Part shown: positions 35,850 through 44,020 of the stretch, piece after piece
Layout of the letters: each line of letters starts with the position of its first letter
Position numbering within the stretch: the stretch's first letter is position 1
Origin: Desulfovibrio sp. UIB00
GTDB lineage: Bacteria; Desulfobacterota; Desulfovibrionia; Desulfovibrionales; Desulfovibrionaceae
Assembly (NCBI RefSeq): GCF_022508225.1
Contig: NZ_JAETXJ010000002.1
Coordinates: 434,001 to 498,000 of the forward strand
Length of the DNA: 64,000 nucleotides
Reading direction: 5' to 3'
Notes under the pieces: generated by a model
Told to the model about the DNA's origin: nothing
Seen by the model: only the letters and a program-made list of their open reading frames with translations
Database searches by the model: none
Position numbers and translations under genes: made by a program

Positions 35850-37025
35850 ATGCGTATTCCAGCATTTGAGCTTGAAGTGTTTTTTGGCAAATACGAATTT
35901 TCCACGCCGTATCTTCTGGCGCAGTCAGACTGCGAATCCATGAGTATTGACGCCCTGCTGGGGTTGGAGCCGGATGCGGCCTCAGCCCGGCAGGATTTTT
36001 TGAACACCAGCCTTGGCTATGGCGAAAACAACGGCAGGCCCGATCTTCGCCGCGCGGTGGCAGAGCTGTACGCAAGTATGGCCGAAGAAAATGTGGTGCT
36101 GTTTACGGGCGCGCAGGAAGGCATTTTTGCCTGCATGAACACCCTGCTTGAGCCAGGCGACCATGTGGTGTGCATGTTCCCCGCCTATCAGTCCTTGTAT
36201 GAGGTGGCCCGAAGCATGGGCTGCCATGTGGACTTCTGGCATCTGCGGCAGACGGAGCAGGGCTGGCAGGGAGATATGGACGAACTGGCCGCTCTGTTGC
36301 GGCCCGACACCAAGGCCATTGTGCTCAATACGCCGAACAATCCCACGGGCTTTACCCTTAATCGGGAACAGACCGATAGGTTGTGCGCGCTGGCTCGTCA
36401 GCGTGGTGCCTGGATTTTCTGCGATGAAGTCTATCGGGGATTGGGCTGGAACGCGCCAAGCGTAGGTGCAGAGGGCGCTCCCGGGTCGCAGCAGGCAGCC
36501 GACAACGCACCCTGGATTGCAGACGCGTACGAAAAGGGTATCTCGCTCGGCGTGCTCAGCAAGGCCTACGGCTTGCCGGGCTTGCGCGTGGGCTGGCTGG
36601 CCTGCCGGGACACCGCACTGATGGAAGGCGTAGCGCGCTACAAAAACTATCTGAGCATTTGCGGGGCAACCCCCTCGGAAGCGCTGGCCCTTGTGGCTCT
36701 GCGGCACGGGGAACATCTGCTGGCAAAAAATCGGGCTATTATCAGCGAAAACCTTAAGACGGCAGACGCTTTTTTTGCCCGCCATGCCCACATGTTTACC
36801 TACAACCGTCCTGAGGCTGGCCCCATTGGCTTTCCTCGCATACGGCTCAGCGAGCCTGTGGCGGGTTTTTGCGAAAGGCTGGCCCAGGAAGCCGGGGTTT
36901 TGCTGCTGCCGGGTTCAGTATACGGCATCAAGGAACCGTATTTCCGCATAGGCTATGGCCGCAAAAGTTTTGCGGCTCACCTTGCCCGGTTTGAGGAATG
37001 GCTGGTGAAAAAGGGACTTGCGTAA
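35850..37025 (+). CDS. PLP-dependent class I/II aminotransferase
   Basis: A 391-residue fold-type I enzyme. PLP-binding residues: N163 region (LNTPNNPTG), D192 with Y195 (IFCDEVYRG), Schiff-base K238 (SKAYGLPGLRVGW) and a C-terminal Arg for the substrate carboxylate (FRIGYGRKS). No secretion signal. The substrate cannot be assigned; the family includes aspartate/aromatic aminotransferases and biosynthetic variants. ATG at 35850 follows an in-frame GTG 3 codons earlier; neither has a strong ribosome binding site. A terminator follows directly. Confidence 0.85.
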   Translation: MRIPAFELEVFFGKYEFSTPYLLAQSDCESMSIDALLGLEPDAASARQDFLNTSLGYGENNGRPDLRRAVAELYASMAEENVVLFTGAQEGIFACMNTLLEPGDHVVCMFPAYQSLYEVARSMGCHVDFWHLRQTEQGWQGDMDELAALLRPDTKAIVLNTPNNPTGFTLNREQTDRLCALARQRGAWIFCDEVYRGLGWNAPSVGAEGAPGSQQAADNAPWIADAYEKGISLGVLSKAYGLPGLRVGWLACRDTALMEGVARYKNYLSICGATPSEALALVALRHGEHLLAKNRAIISENLKTADAFFARHAHMFTYNRPEAGPIGFPRIRLSEPVAGFCERLAQEAGVLLLPGSVYGIKEPYFRIGYGRKSFAAHLARFEEWLVKKGLA

Positions 37026-37062
37026 AAATGGCTTAAAGTGTTTGGGCTTGCCCACCATGTGC

Positions 37063-37099
37063 AACAGACCCCGCCTGGCTAAGCCTTGCGGGGTCTGTT
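37063..37099. terminator. Terminator between the aminotransferase and the HMA-protein gene
   Basis: A 12-bp stem (37063-37074 with 37088-37099; AACAGACCCCGC and its complement) is followed by TTTCAG on plus. It lies between convergent genes and directly abuts the stop of the minus gene, so it may serve both. Confidence 0.8.
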
Positions 37100-37100
37100 T

Positions 37101-37388
37101 TCAGAATTGCGGAAAAGCGCTGTCTTTGCCTGCGTTGACGGCGTCAAGATACCTAGCCCAGGCTTCGCCAATGGCAAAAAGTTTTTCGCGGGGGATTGCC
37201 GCGCTGTCATACGTAATCAGTATGGAGCCGCTGACGCTGTTGCCCTCCACAGCATGTACACCGTTGATGGCCTCCATTTTCTCGCGGGCCAGCCGCAGTA
37301 CGCTTTCATGCCGCAGGGCGGGATGGCGTATGCGCACCCTGCCGTCTACAAAACTGCGCACATACCTAAGCAGATGGATGGCGTTCAT
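37101..37388 (-). CDS. Small HMA-like metal-domain protein
   Basis: A 95-residue protein. The fold pattern beta-alpha-beta-beta-alpha-beta fits an HMA-like (HMA_2) domain, but the metal-binding CxxC is absent. It starts FVDGRVRIRHPAL, an R-x-R-x-R-H-P motif also present in the gene at 40516 and, in part, in the ATPase N-terminus. The ATG at 37388 has GAGGAG upstream and overlaps the ATPase end by 23 bases, so it is translationally coupled. A FezC-like role in a ferrosome cluster is possible. Confidence 0.65.
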   Translation of the reverse strand: MNAIHLLRYVRSFVDGRVRIRHPALRHESVLRLAREKMEAINGVHAVEGNSVSGSILITYDSAAIPREKLFAIGEAWARYLDAVNAGKDSAFPQF

Positions 37389-39501
37389 AATGGAACTCCT
37401 CGCCGGGCAGACTTTTCGGCAGGTGGGGGCGCATGGCGTTAAGGGCAACGCCCAGTGTGGTCAGGTTATGCAGCAGGGCGGAAATGCCCGGCCCCAGCAC
37501 CATGAACAGGCCTCCCATCAGGAACAGGCTGTTGAGGGTCATCGTGGCCACAAAATTTCCGTGGATGCGGCGCAGGGTATGATTACCCAACAGGCGGGCG
37601 CTGACCAGCCCCTCAAGGCTGGGATGGGTCAGCAGCACGTTGGCGACTTCGCGGGCCAGATCCGTGCCGTCGCTCATGGCAACACCCACATGCGCCGCTG
37701 ACAGGGCAGGGGCATCGTTGATGCCATCGCCCACCATGAGCACCTTGCAGCCTTCTGCCGCCAGTTCCTGCACAATGCGGGCTTTGTCCGTGGGCAGCAC
37801 CTGAGCGCGAAATTCCGTAATGCCCACCTGTGCAGCCACGGCTCTTGCCGTGCGCTCGTCGTCGCCGGTCAGCATGAGCACCCGGCGCATGCCAAGGCCG
37901 CGCATGGCTTCAACCACTTGTGCCGCCTCGGGCCGCAGGGGGTCTTCAATGGACACCAGCCCGGCTGCCTGTCCGTCCTCGCTCATGAAAAGCAGGGAAC
38001 GGCCAAGCTCGGTCTGCTGGCCGATGGCTTCCGCAAGGGGCGAAAGGTCAACGCCTTCATCGTGCTCAATGTAGTGGCGGCTGCCCACCCGCATTTTTTT
38101 ACCGTGCAAGGTGGAGGCAACGCCGTGCGCCACCACATATTCCACGTGGGCGTGTTCCTCTGCGTGTTGCAGGCCTTCTTCCTCAGCCTTGCGCACAACG
38201 GCGCGGGCCACAGGGTGGGGAAAATGTTCTTCAAGGCAGGCCATGATGCGCAGCACTTCATCCCGCTCAAAGCCTGGGGCGGGGATAACTTCCACAACCT
38301 TGGGGCTGGCCTGGGTGAGGGTGCCAGTTTTGTCAAAGACCAGCGTATCAGCTTCGCTCAGGGCCTCAAGATAGCGACCGCCCTTGATGGCAATGCCGTG
38401 GCGCGCGCCTTCGCGCATGGAGGCCAGCACCGCCAGCGGCGTGGCAAGCTTGAGGGCGCACGAGTAGTCCACCAGCAGTACGGAAGAAGCCCGGCGAAAA
38501 TCGCGGGTGATCAGCCACACAAGCCCGGCAAGGCCAAAGGTGAATGGTACGGCCAGATCAGCCAGACGTTCAAACTTGCCCTGCACACCCGCCTTGAGTG
38601 ATTCTGACTCTTCAATAAATTTTACGACCTGACGTAGGCGTGTTCCATCGCCCACATGGCGGGCGCGGATCACAAGCCGTCCTTCTTCAAGGGCAGTGCC
38701 AGCGTAAACAGAAGCACCCTCAGTGCGGCGCACGCCAAGGGGTTCGCCGGTCATGGACGACTGATTCACAAGGCCGCAGCCTTCGGCTACCTCGCCGTCA
38801 ACAGGGATGGAGCCGCCCGCATGCACAACAACCAGATCCCCTTCTCGCACCTGCGCCAAGGGGACGGAAACTTCTGTGCCGTCCACCAGCAGCCAGACGT
38901 TTTCCACATTCAGGGCGAGGCTTTCTGTCAGCGAAGCCATGGAGCGGCGTCTTGTCCAGTCTTCAAGGGTCTCGCCCAGTCCCAGCAGCAGGGTAAGCAT
39001 GCTGACAGTGCGGAAGTCGCCCATGATGAGCGATGCGCCAATGGCGGCAGCGTCCAGAACGTCAACGCTCAGGGTGCCGCGCAAAAGCGCTCCCAGACCT
39101 TTGAACAAAAAGGGCAACGCGCCGATGACGCTGTTGAAAACGCGCAGGGCCAGCGGCAAAAAGGGGCGCACAAAAACATAGCGAATCAGGGGCATTAGCC
39201 CCTGACCGGGCGAAAGCGCGTTTTCGTAGTGCTGCCCCTGAATATCAAACTGAGCGCCTGCATCAGCCGCGCCCACCAGCAGGGTGAGAGCCGTGACGCG
39301 CGTTTCTTCGTTGTCATAAAAAATCAGCAGGCTGCCAATCAGGGCATTGGCGCGCACATCGGTGATGCCCTCCAGCGAGCCCAGCGCGCCAGCCAGCGCC
39401 TCGATACGGCCTTCTCCGAGGCTGCTCGATGCGCGCACGCGCATTCTGCCGGATTCAGGCGTTGTGATGCCACGCAATTCATGAACAATAAAAAAACGCA
39501 T
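37366..39501 (-). CDS. fezB: P1B-type heavy-metal ATPase, ferrosome FezB-like (P1B-6)
   Basis: A 711-residue membrane pump. An N-terminal HMA_2-like domain without CxxC (1-95) precedes the membrane helices, the actuator loop (TGEP at 251-254), phosphorylation site D390 (DKTGT), the HP motif of heavy-metal ATPases at 429-430, and GDGINDAP. The transmembrane metal site reads DYSCALKLATP (SCALK at 347-351) instead of CPC, which points to the P1B-6 class found in ferrosome loci. It would move iron, or another transition metal, into a vesicle or across the membrane. Start at 39501 has AGGAG 6 bases upstream. Ferrosome membership is inferred. Confidence 0.8.
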   Translation of the reverse strand: MRFFIVHELRGITTPESGRMRVRASSSLGEGRIEALAGALGSLEGITDVRANALIGSLLIFYDNEETRVTALTLLVGAADAGAQFDIQGQHYENALSPGQGLMPLIRYVFVRPFLPLALRVFNSVIGALPFLFKGLGALLRGTLSVDVLDAAAIGASLIMGDFRTVSMLTLLLGLGETLEDWTRRRSMASLTESLALNVENVWLLVDGTEVSVPLAQVREGDLVVVHAGGSIPVDGEVAEGCGLVNQSSMTGEPLGVRRTEGASVYAGTALEEGRLVIRARHVGDGTRLRQVVKFIEESESLKAGVQGKFERLADLAVPFTFGLAGLVWLITRDFRRASSVLLVDYSCALKLATPLAVLASMREGARHGIAIKGGRYLEALSEADTLVFDKTGTLTQASPKVVEVIPAPGFERDEVLRIMACLEEHFPHPVARAVVRKAEEEGLQHAEEHAHVEYVVAHGVASTLHGKKMRVGSRHYIEHDEGVDLSPLAEAIGQQTELGRSLLFMSEDGQAAGLVSIEDPLRPEAAQVVEAMRGLGMRRVLMLTGDDERTARAVAAQVGITEFRAQVLPTDKARIVQELAAEGCKVLMVGDGINDAPALSAAHVGVAMSDGTDLAREVANVLLTHPSLEGLVSARLLGNHTLRRIHGNFVATMTLNSLFLMGGLFMVLGPGISALLHNLTTLGVALNAMRPHLPKSLPGEEFHYERHPSA

Positions 39502-39581
39502 GCGCGCTCCTTGAAGCGAGGCGGCCTGGGCCGCACTGTCCTGAACGATCCTCTGCATATACGGGAGGATGGAGGTTTTGT

Positions 39582-39637
39582 GTGCCGCCCGAATGTTCGG
39601 GCGGCACTGGCAGCTTCAGCGCCGAAAAAAGGCGCTG
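39582..39637 (-). other. Two hairpins between the small membrane protein and the ATPase genes
   Basis: Arms 39582-39592/39597-39607 (a GC-rich repeat, GTGCCGCCCGA) and 39617-39623/39631-39637 (CAGCGCC with GGCGCTG, loop of A-run) lie in the 150-base gap. Neither has a proper T-run on the minus strand. They could lower ATPase expression relative to the preceding gene. Confidence 0.4.
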
Positions 39638-39652
39638 CAAACAACTGCGGGA

Positions 39653-39907
39653 TTAGGCCTCGGAAGCGTCCTTGGACGTCTTGCGCTTTTCAGCGGCAAG
39701 GCGGGCCTCGGCGGTGAGGTCTTCCACATCTTCCTTGATGGCTTCAACCTTGCTCAGCAGGGCGTCTTTCACGTCCATGCCACGGCTCAAAAGGTCAGTG
39801 GCCAGGGGCTTGAAATCCAGCTTGCCCTTGCTCACGGCCACCGCGCCGAGCACGCCCAGGGCAACGCCGCCCAAAAACCACAATCCGCACTTCATGCCTT
39901 CGTTCAT
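39653..39907 (-). CDS. Small single-pass membrane protein with charged coiled-coil tail (DUF6110/YtxH-like)
   Basis: An 84-residue protein. A hydrophobic, Gly-rich helix (about 8-27, LWFLGGVALGVLGAVAVSKG) is followed by an amphipathic, Lys/Glu/Ala-rich segment (about 35-84). Such proteins are encoded next to P1B-ATPases in ferrosome-type clusters and could coat or shape the compartment, by analogy. ATG at 39907 has AAGGAGAAGGA upstream. Exact family is not certain. Confidence 0.6.
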   Translation of the reverse strand: MNEGMKCGLWFLGGVALGVLGAVAVSKGKLDFKPLATDLLSRGMDVKDALLSKVEAIKEDVEDLTAEARLAAEKRKTSKDASEA

Positions 39908-39994
39908 TTTCCTTCTCCTTGCTCGTGTGTGTCCAGATTCGGTCAGCGATTCCAGCATGCGGCAGATGGCCGAATCAAGATAATAGCTCAGCCT

Positions 39995-40024
39995 CCGTCC
40001 GGTCGCTCTATTGCGGCCGGACGG
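39995..40024. other. Hairpin between FeoA-like and small membrane protein genes
   Basis: CCGTCCGG (39995-40002) and CCGGACGG (40017-40024) can pair around a 14-base loop. No T-run follows on the minus strand. It may partly separate the feoA-like transcript from the downstream genes. The rest of the 158-base gap is without a gene. Confidence 0.35.
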
Positions 40025-40065
40025 TAAAGCTGGCAAATTTTCAGGGTAGGATACTTAGATAAAAG

Positions 40066-40314
40066 CTAGCTGGACACGCCGGAAAGGTCAACTTTGATAA
40101 AGTCAGCCTCGCTGTTGCGCAAGGAGATGGTTACGCCTGAAAGGCGCAAGGCAACAGGATCCTTGAGAGGCGCGCGGCCTACAATGGATACCGTGGTGCC
40201 GGGGATAAGACCCATGTCGCGGATGCGTCGGTTCATTTCGCCAAGGGCTTCAACGGCTGCAATCTTTCCCTGCTGTCCTACTTGCATCTGACGCAGATTG
40301 ACAATCTGGCTCAT
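40066..40314 (-). CDS. feoA: FeoA-domain protein (ferrous iron transport accessory)
   Basis: An 82-residue stand-alone FeoA/SH3-like domain. It contains the conserved GEMNRRIRDMGLIPGTTVSIVGRAPLKDPVALRLSGVTISLR pattern, with MGLIPG as the hallmark. FeoA works with the FeoB GTPase in Fe(II) uptake; no feoB lies in the window. Its presence beside the P1B-ATPase cluster fits an iron role. ATG at 40314 has GAGAG about 7 bases upstream. It is divergent from the HMA-protein gene at 40516. Confidence 0.85.
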   Translation of the reverse strand: MSQIVNLRQMQVGQQGKIAAVEALGEMNRRIRDMGLIPGTTVSIVGRAPLKDPVALRLSGVTISLRNSEADFIKVDLSGVSS

Positions 40315-40344
40315 GCGTGCACTCTCTATGTTTGATGCTGGTGG

Positions 40345-40476
40345 CAAATTTGTTCAATGGTTTTTTGACCATTTTGGATAAACAGGGCGGGGGTGACCCC
40401 TGCTGTAATCCGCAAAACAACCTTGCCTTCATTACGGTTCTGTGTCAAGAGAAAAGAAAGTCGTTTTCAAATTTGA
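40345..40476. promoter_or_regulatory. Divergent promoter region with paired CAAATTTG palindromes
   Basis: Between the divergent feoA-like and HMA-protein genes the palindrome CAAATTTG occurs twice, at 40345-40352 and 40468-40475 (the latter within TCAAATTTGA), about 123 bases apart and each near one gene's start. They could be sites for an iron-responsive regulator, but neither matches a classical Fur box. Confidence 0.35.
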
Positions 40477-40515
40477 TGACAGATCAGGGTTTTAGTCCTG
40501 CAACAAGGAGAGGCC

Positions 40516-41049
40516 ATGTTTCCTCAATATGTAGCGCATAGTATGGAAGGGCGGGCGCGTCTGCGCCACCCGGCTCTGGGCGAAATTGCCGTGCGGAGTG
40601 CCGTGCAGGCCGTGCTTGGTAAAGAGCAGGATGTGCTTGAAGTCCGGCCCGGTGCTGCCTCCATGCTTCTGCTTCTGAAGCCCGGCGTGGACCTTGCCAG
40701 CCTGTGCCAGCGACTAGAACAGAGCGTTCCGGTTTTGGCCCGCCCTCTGGCTGAGGTCGCAGCAGAGCTGCGCGCCACGGCACGTGCCCAGCGGTGCGAG
40801 CGGTGGCGCAGTAAGGGCAGCGACAAAAGTGCTTCTGCAGCCATGGGGTTTTCTTTGGGCAACAGGGGCGACAAGAGAAATATTCTGGGCATTTCGCAGC
40901 GCAAGCTGGAGGTTCGGGCCATGCTGGGCGTGGCAGGGGTGTGTCTTGCTTCCGGCCTGTCCGGACCCAAGCCGCTGCATCTGCTGGCGGGCCTTGCCTG
41001 GGCCTTGATGGCCAGCCGCCATGTGTGGGTTCGGCGCAAGGCTGTTTAA
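40516..41049 (+). CDS. HMA-like protein with C-terminal membrane segment (FezC-like)
   Basis: A 177-residue protein. Residues 1-75 form an HMA_2-type domain, beginning FPQYVAHSMEGRARLRHPAL, with the R-x-R-x-R-H-P motif shared with the gene at 37101. A basic linker (95-135) leads to a hydrophobic C-terminus (about 137-168; MLGVAGVCLASGLSG, LLAGLAWALMAS). The single-Cys hydrophobic end suggests membrane anchoring. AAGGAGAGG lies upstream of the ATG. It overlaps the next gene by 1 base (TAATG). A ferrosome-assembly role is inferred. Confidence 0.65.
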   Translation: MFPQYVAHSMEGRARLRHPALGEIAVRSAVQAVLGKEQDVLEVRPGAASMLLLLKPGVDLASLCQRLEQSVPVLARPLAEVAAELRATARAQRCERWRSKGSDKSASAAMGFSLGNRGDKRNILGISQRKLEVRAMLGVAGVCLASGLSGPKPLHLLAGLAWALMASRHVWVRRKAV

Positions 41050-41456
41050 TGAAAGTATCCGTTGACAGTATGCGCGCCGCCTGCGCGCGTTGCGCAGCAT
41101 TTGCAGGCAAGTGGCTGCTGACGATATTTGTGGCTGTTGCAGCCTTTGCCCTTGCGGCACAGGCCCTGGCTCTGGTGCTGGCGGCTCTTGCCTTTTTGGT
41201 GATTGCCTTGTGCCTTGCCTCCATGTGTATGCCAGAGGAAAGCCGGGCTGTGTGGGTATGGATGCGTGATACGCTGGGGCGCTGGAGCGCTGTGGCTGGA
41301 ACGGATAAGACGGATGGGGCGCAATCGCCCGCTGAACCTGTGCCCGCTGAACCAATGCAGGGTGAACCGTTGCAGAGTGAATCGGCGCAGGCGGCAGATA
41401 CTGCCCCGCATGACCTGCAGAAAGGCGACTCCCGGCGGGAACAACCTGCAAAGTAA
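41049..41456 (+). CDS. Unidentified small membrane protein with Pro/Glu repeats
   Basis: A 135-residue protein of unknown function. One long hydrophobic Ala/Leu stretch (about 18-60, probably two helices) is followed by a short cytoplasmic amphipathic part. An acidic tail repeats PAEP-VPAEP-MQGEP-LQSES (about 98-115). Translationally coupled to the HMA-like gene, so likely a partner. Tail proteins of this kind often scaffold. The next gene lies beyond a terminator. Confidence 0.5.
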   Translation: MKVSVDSMRAACARCAAFAGKWLLTIFVAVAAFALAAQALALVLAALAFLVIALCLASMCMPEESRAVWVWMRDTLGRWSAVAGTDKTDGAQSPAEPVPAEPMQGEPLQSESAQAADTAPHDLQKGDSRREQPAK

Positions 41457-41662
41457 CCAGAACCTCTCAGGGGAATCTGTAAATTCGCAGTCAACCTCGG
41501 GCCATGGGGCAATGGTCTGGACTGGTCGGCGATTGGTGCCAGCCAGCCTGACGCAGAACGCCCTCTTTTTGCTGCCCCGCGTTCAGAGCACGCCACAATA
41601 ATCAGTGTGATCCTGCGGTCAGGCTCATTTTACCAATCTGGCTTTACTGTATCCCAGACAGC

Positions 41663-41701
41663 AGCACACCCCCGCGATGGCACAATCTGCGGGGGTGTGC
41701 T
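41663..41701 (+). terminator. Terminator after the HMA/membrane protein genes
   Basis: A perfect 13-bp GC-rich stem (41663-41675 with 41689-41701; 13-base loop) is followed by GTTTTGCC. It lies between convergent genes and may also end the acetyl-CoA synthetase transcript, which stops at 41775. The rest of 41457-41774 shows no gene. Confidence 0.8.
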
Positions 41702-41774
41702 GTTTTGCCGGGACGTTGAGGGTGCGCCCCGGTTAGAGTGCAAAGCCGCTCCGGGCAGCCCTGCACCTGAAGTA

Positions 41775-43820
41775 TCAGACCTGCGCGGTTTCGGCGGCGC
41801 CCTCGGGGGCGCTTTCCGTTTCGTGCCTGCCTGCAACGAGGTTGCGGTGTCCTTCAATTATTTTGTTGATGACTTCCGGTTCTGCCAGCGAAGTGGTGTC
41901 GCCGATGTCTTCATAGCTGTCGCCAGCAATCTTGCGCAGCATGCGGCGGATGATCTTGCCCGAGGTGGTTTTGGGCATGGCGTCCACAAACTGGATGAAT
42001 TCCGGGCTGGCAAGCGCGCCGATGTCGCGGCGTACGGCATCGCGCAGTTTTACGCGCAGTTGCGCGCTCCACGGCACTTCATCCCGCGTGACCACATAGG
42101 CGTAGATGCCTTCGCCCTTGAGGGCGTGGGGCATGGGCACCACTGCGGCTTCGCCCACTTCCGGGCAGGCAGCCAGCACGGCTTCGATTTCCGCCGTGGA
42201 AAGCCGGTGGCCCGACACGTTGATGGAGTCGTCCACGCGACCCAGAATCCAGAAGTAGCCGTCCTGATCAACTTCTGCCGCATCACCTGACGAATAGCAG
42301 CCGAAGCGTGAGAAGTAGGACTGGTACTTTTCCTCATCATTGTACACGCCCTGCATCATGCCGGGCCAGGGGCGGCGGATGACCAGATGGCCAGCCTTGC
42401 TGCCCGCTTCGGCTTCGTCCCCGTCACGCGAGGCCGTGCCGATAACCGCAGCGTCAATACCGGGCAGGGGCTTGGAGGCCGAACCAGGCTTGAGCTTGGT
42501 GGCATAGGGCATGGGAGCGATCATGGCGCCGCCGGTTTCGGTCTGCCACCATGTGTCCACGATGGGCAGCTCGCCGCCGCCGATGTTCTTGTGGTACCAC
42601 TGCCATGCCTCGGGGTTGATGGGCTCGCCCACGCTGCCGAGAATCCGCAGGCTGCGCAGGTCGTAGCGCTCTGTCCATGCCTCGTTCATGCGCATGAGCG
42701 AGCGGATGACCGTGGGCGCGGTATAGAAGATGTTGACCCGGAAGTTCTCTACAATGCGCCAGTAGCGGTCAGGGTAGGGCCATGTGGGCACCCCTTCAAA
42801 CATGAGCGTTGTGGCCCCAAGCGAAAGCGGCCCGTACACGCCATAGGTGTGGCCTGTGATCCAGCCTGCATCCGCCGTGCACCAGTACACATCGTCGTCG
42901 CGCATGTCGAAGCACCACTGCGTGGAGTGCGCCGCGTATGTGAGGTAGCCGCCCGTGGAATGCATGACGCCCGTGGGCTTGCCCGTGCTGCCGCTTGTGT
43001 GCAGCAGAAAGAGCGTGTCGTTGGCGTCCATGGGTTCGCAGGGAAAGTCCGGGTTAAGGGTAAAGTCATCGATCAGGTCATGCCACCACACATCGCGGTT
43101 GCGCTGCATGTTCACGCCGTCAATGCCGGCATGCTTGACCACAACCACGTGCGCCACCGACGGGCACTTTTCAAGGATGGGGTCAAGATTGGCCTTGAGA
43201 GGCTTGAACTTGCCGCCGCGCACCGCCGCGTCCGCCGTGATGACAACGCGGGCTTTGCAACCCTGAATGCGGCTGCGAACGCCGCCCTCCGCATAGCCGG
43301 AAAAGATGGCCGTGTGGATGGCGCCAATGCGGGCGCAGGCGAGCATGGCGATAAAAAGTTCCGGAATCATGGGCATGTACAAGGCCACATGATCGCCCTT
43401 GCGGATGCGCAGCGAACTCAATGCATGCGCAACGCGGCACACTTCAGTATAAAGCATCTGATAGGTGTAGCAGCGAACGTCGGTTTCTTTTTCGCCCTGC
43501 CAGATAAGCGCGGCCTTGTTGCGCCGCCCAGAGATGAGGTGCCTGTCGATACAGTTAAAGGAGGCATTAAGTTTGCCGCCTGTAAACCACTTGTATTTAT
43601 GGTTTACCTCATCTGCTTCCAGCACTTTGTCCCAGCGTTTGAACCAATGGATCAACTGCGATGCTCGCGCACCCCAAAAGTCGTTGGGGTCTTCCAGTGC
43701 GCGGCTGCAGAGAGCGTCATATTCTTCTGGCCCACATACCCATGCAGAAGTTTTGCCGTGCTCAGGTGGAAGATAGCTGCGGTTCTCATTTAACAGCGTT
43801 GTGATCCTTTCCTGGGACAT
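41775..43820 (-). CDS. acs: Acetyl-CoA synthetase (AMP-forming)
   Basis: A 681-residue ANL-family enzyme, slightly longer than the usual 650. The AMP-binding motif is TLFLLHTSGSTGKPTGVMHST; WWQTETGG, YSSGDAAEVDQDGYFWILGRVDDSINVSGHR and the C-terminal K of PKTTSGKIIRR, which is the regulatory acetylation site in this family, are all present. It activates acetate via acetyl-AMP to acetyl-CoA. The ATG has GGAGGG about 8 bases upstream. It is followed by a terminator and preceded by a long regulatory region with Crp/Fnr-like DNA. Confidence 0.95.
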   Translation of the reverse strand: MSQERITTLLNENRSYLPPEHGKTSAWVCGPEEYDALCSRALEDPNDFWGARASQLIHWFKRWDKVLEADEVNHKYKWFTGGKLNASFNCIDRHLISGRRNKAALIWQGEKETDVRCYTYQMLYTEVCRVAHALSSLRIRKGDHVALYMPMIPELFIAMLACARIGAIHTAIFSGYAEGGVRSRIQGCKARVVITADAAVRGGKFKPLKANLDPILEKCPSVAHVVVVKHAGIDGVNMQRNRDVWWHDLIDDFTLNPDFPCEPMDANDTLFLLHTSGSTGKPTGVMHSTGGYLTYAAHSTQWCFDMRDDDVYWCTADAGWITGHTYGVYGPLSLGATTLMFEGVPTWPYPDRYWRIVENFRVNIFYTAPTVIRSLMRMNEAWTERYDLRSLRILGSVGEPINPEAWQWYHKNIGGGELPIVDTWWQTETGGAMIAPMPYATKLKPGSASKPLPGIDAAVIGTASRDGDEAEAGSKAGHLVIRRPWPGMMQGVYNDEEKYQSYFSRFGCYSSGDAAEVDQDGYFWILGRVDDSINVSGHRLSTAEIEAVLAACPEVGEAAVVPMPHALKGEGIYAYVVTRDEVPWSAQLRVKLRDAVRRDIGALASPEFIQFVDAMPKTTSGKIIRRMLRKIAGDSYEDIGDTTSLAEPEVINKIIEGHRNLVAGRHETESAPEGAAETAQV

Positions 43821-43944
43821 GATTAAATCCTCCCTCCTGTGTGTTGCATAGAATTTCTAGAGGTGAAATAATTCCATGGTACAGCACTAAAAATATTTTA
43901 GAGAGGCGTCAAGAGCCCGGAATTGATTGATCTTTCAGTCATGC

Positions 43945-43962
43945 CTGTGCATAATTTCACAA
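43945..43962 (-). promoter_or_regulatory. Crp/Fnr-type binding site upstream of acs
   Basis: CTGTGC-ATAATT-TCACAA (43945-43962) is a near-perfect Crp/Fnr-family palindrome (TGTGA-N6-TCACA with one mismatch), about 125 bases before the acs start. In sulfate reducers such sites are used by Crp/Fnr regulators including HcpR; which protein binds is unknown. Confidence 0.45.
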
Positions 43963-43985
43963 AATGGCATAAATGGCAACCTAGG

Positions 43986-44020
43986 ATACCAATCTATGCG
44001 GATTGGAACGTCATACCAAT
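43986..44020. promoter_or_regulatory. Repeats of ATACCAAT upstream of acs
   Basis: ATACCAAT occurs at 43986-43993 and 44013-44020. The first copy overlaps the inverted repeat CCAATC-TATGCG-GATTGG (43989-44006). This palindrome-plus-direct-repeat pattern is operator-like. It belongs to the 43821-44368 stretch, which otherwise holds AT-rich promoter-type DNA and no convincing gene. Confidence 0.4.

Noticed and set aside
40342..40480. Classical Fur box in the divergent iron promoter
   Set aside because: No 19-base GATAATGATAATCATTATC-like sequence; only short CAAATTTG palindromes.
42387..43793. 468-codon plus-strand frame over acs
   Set aside because: Antisense of acs; no recognisable protein.
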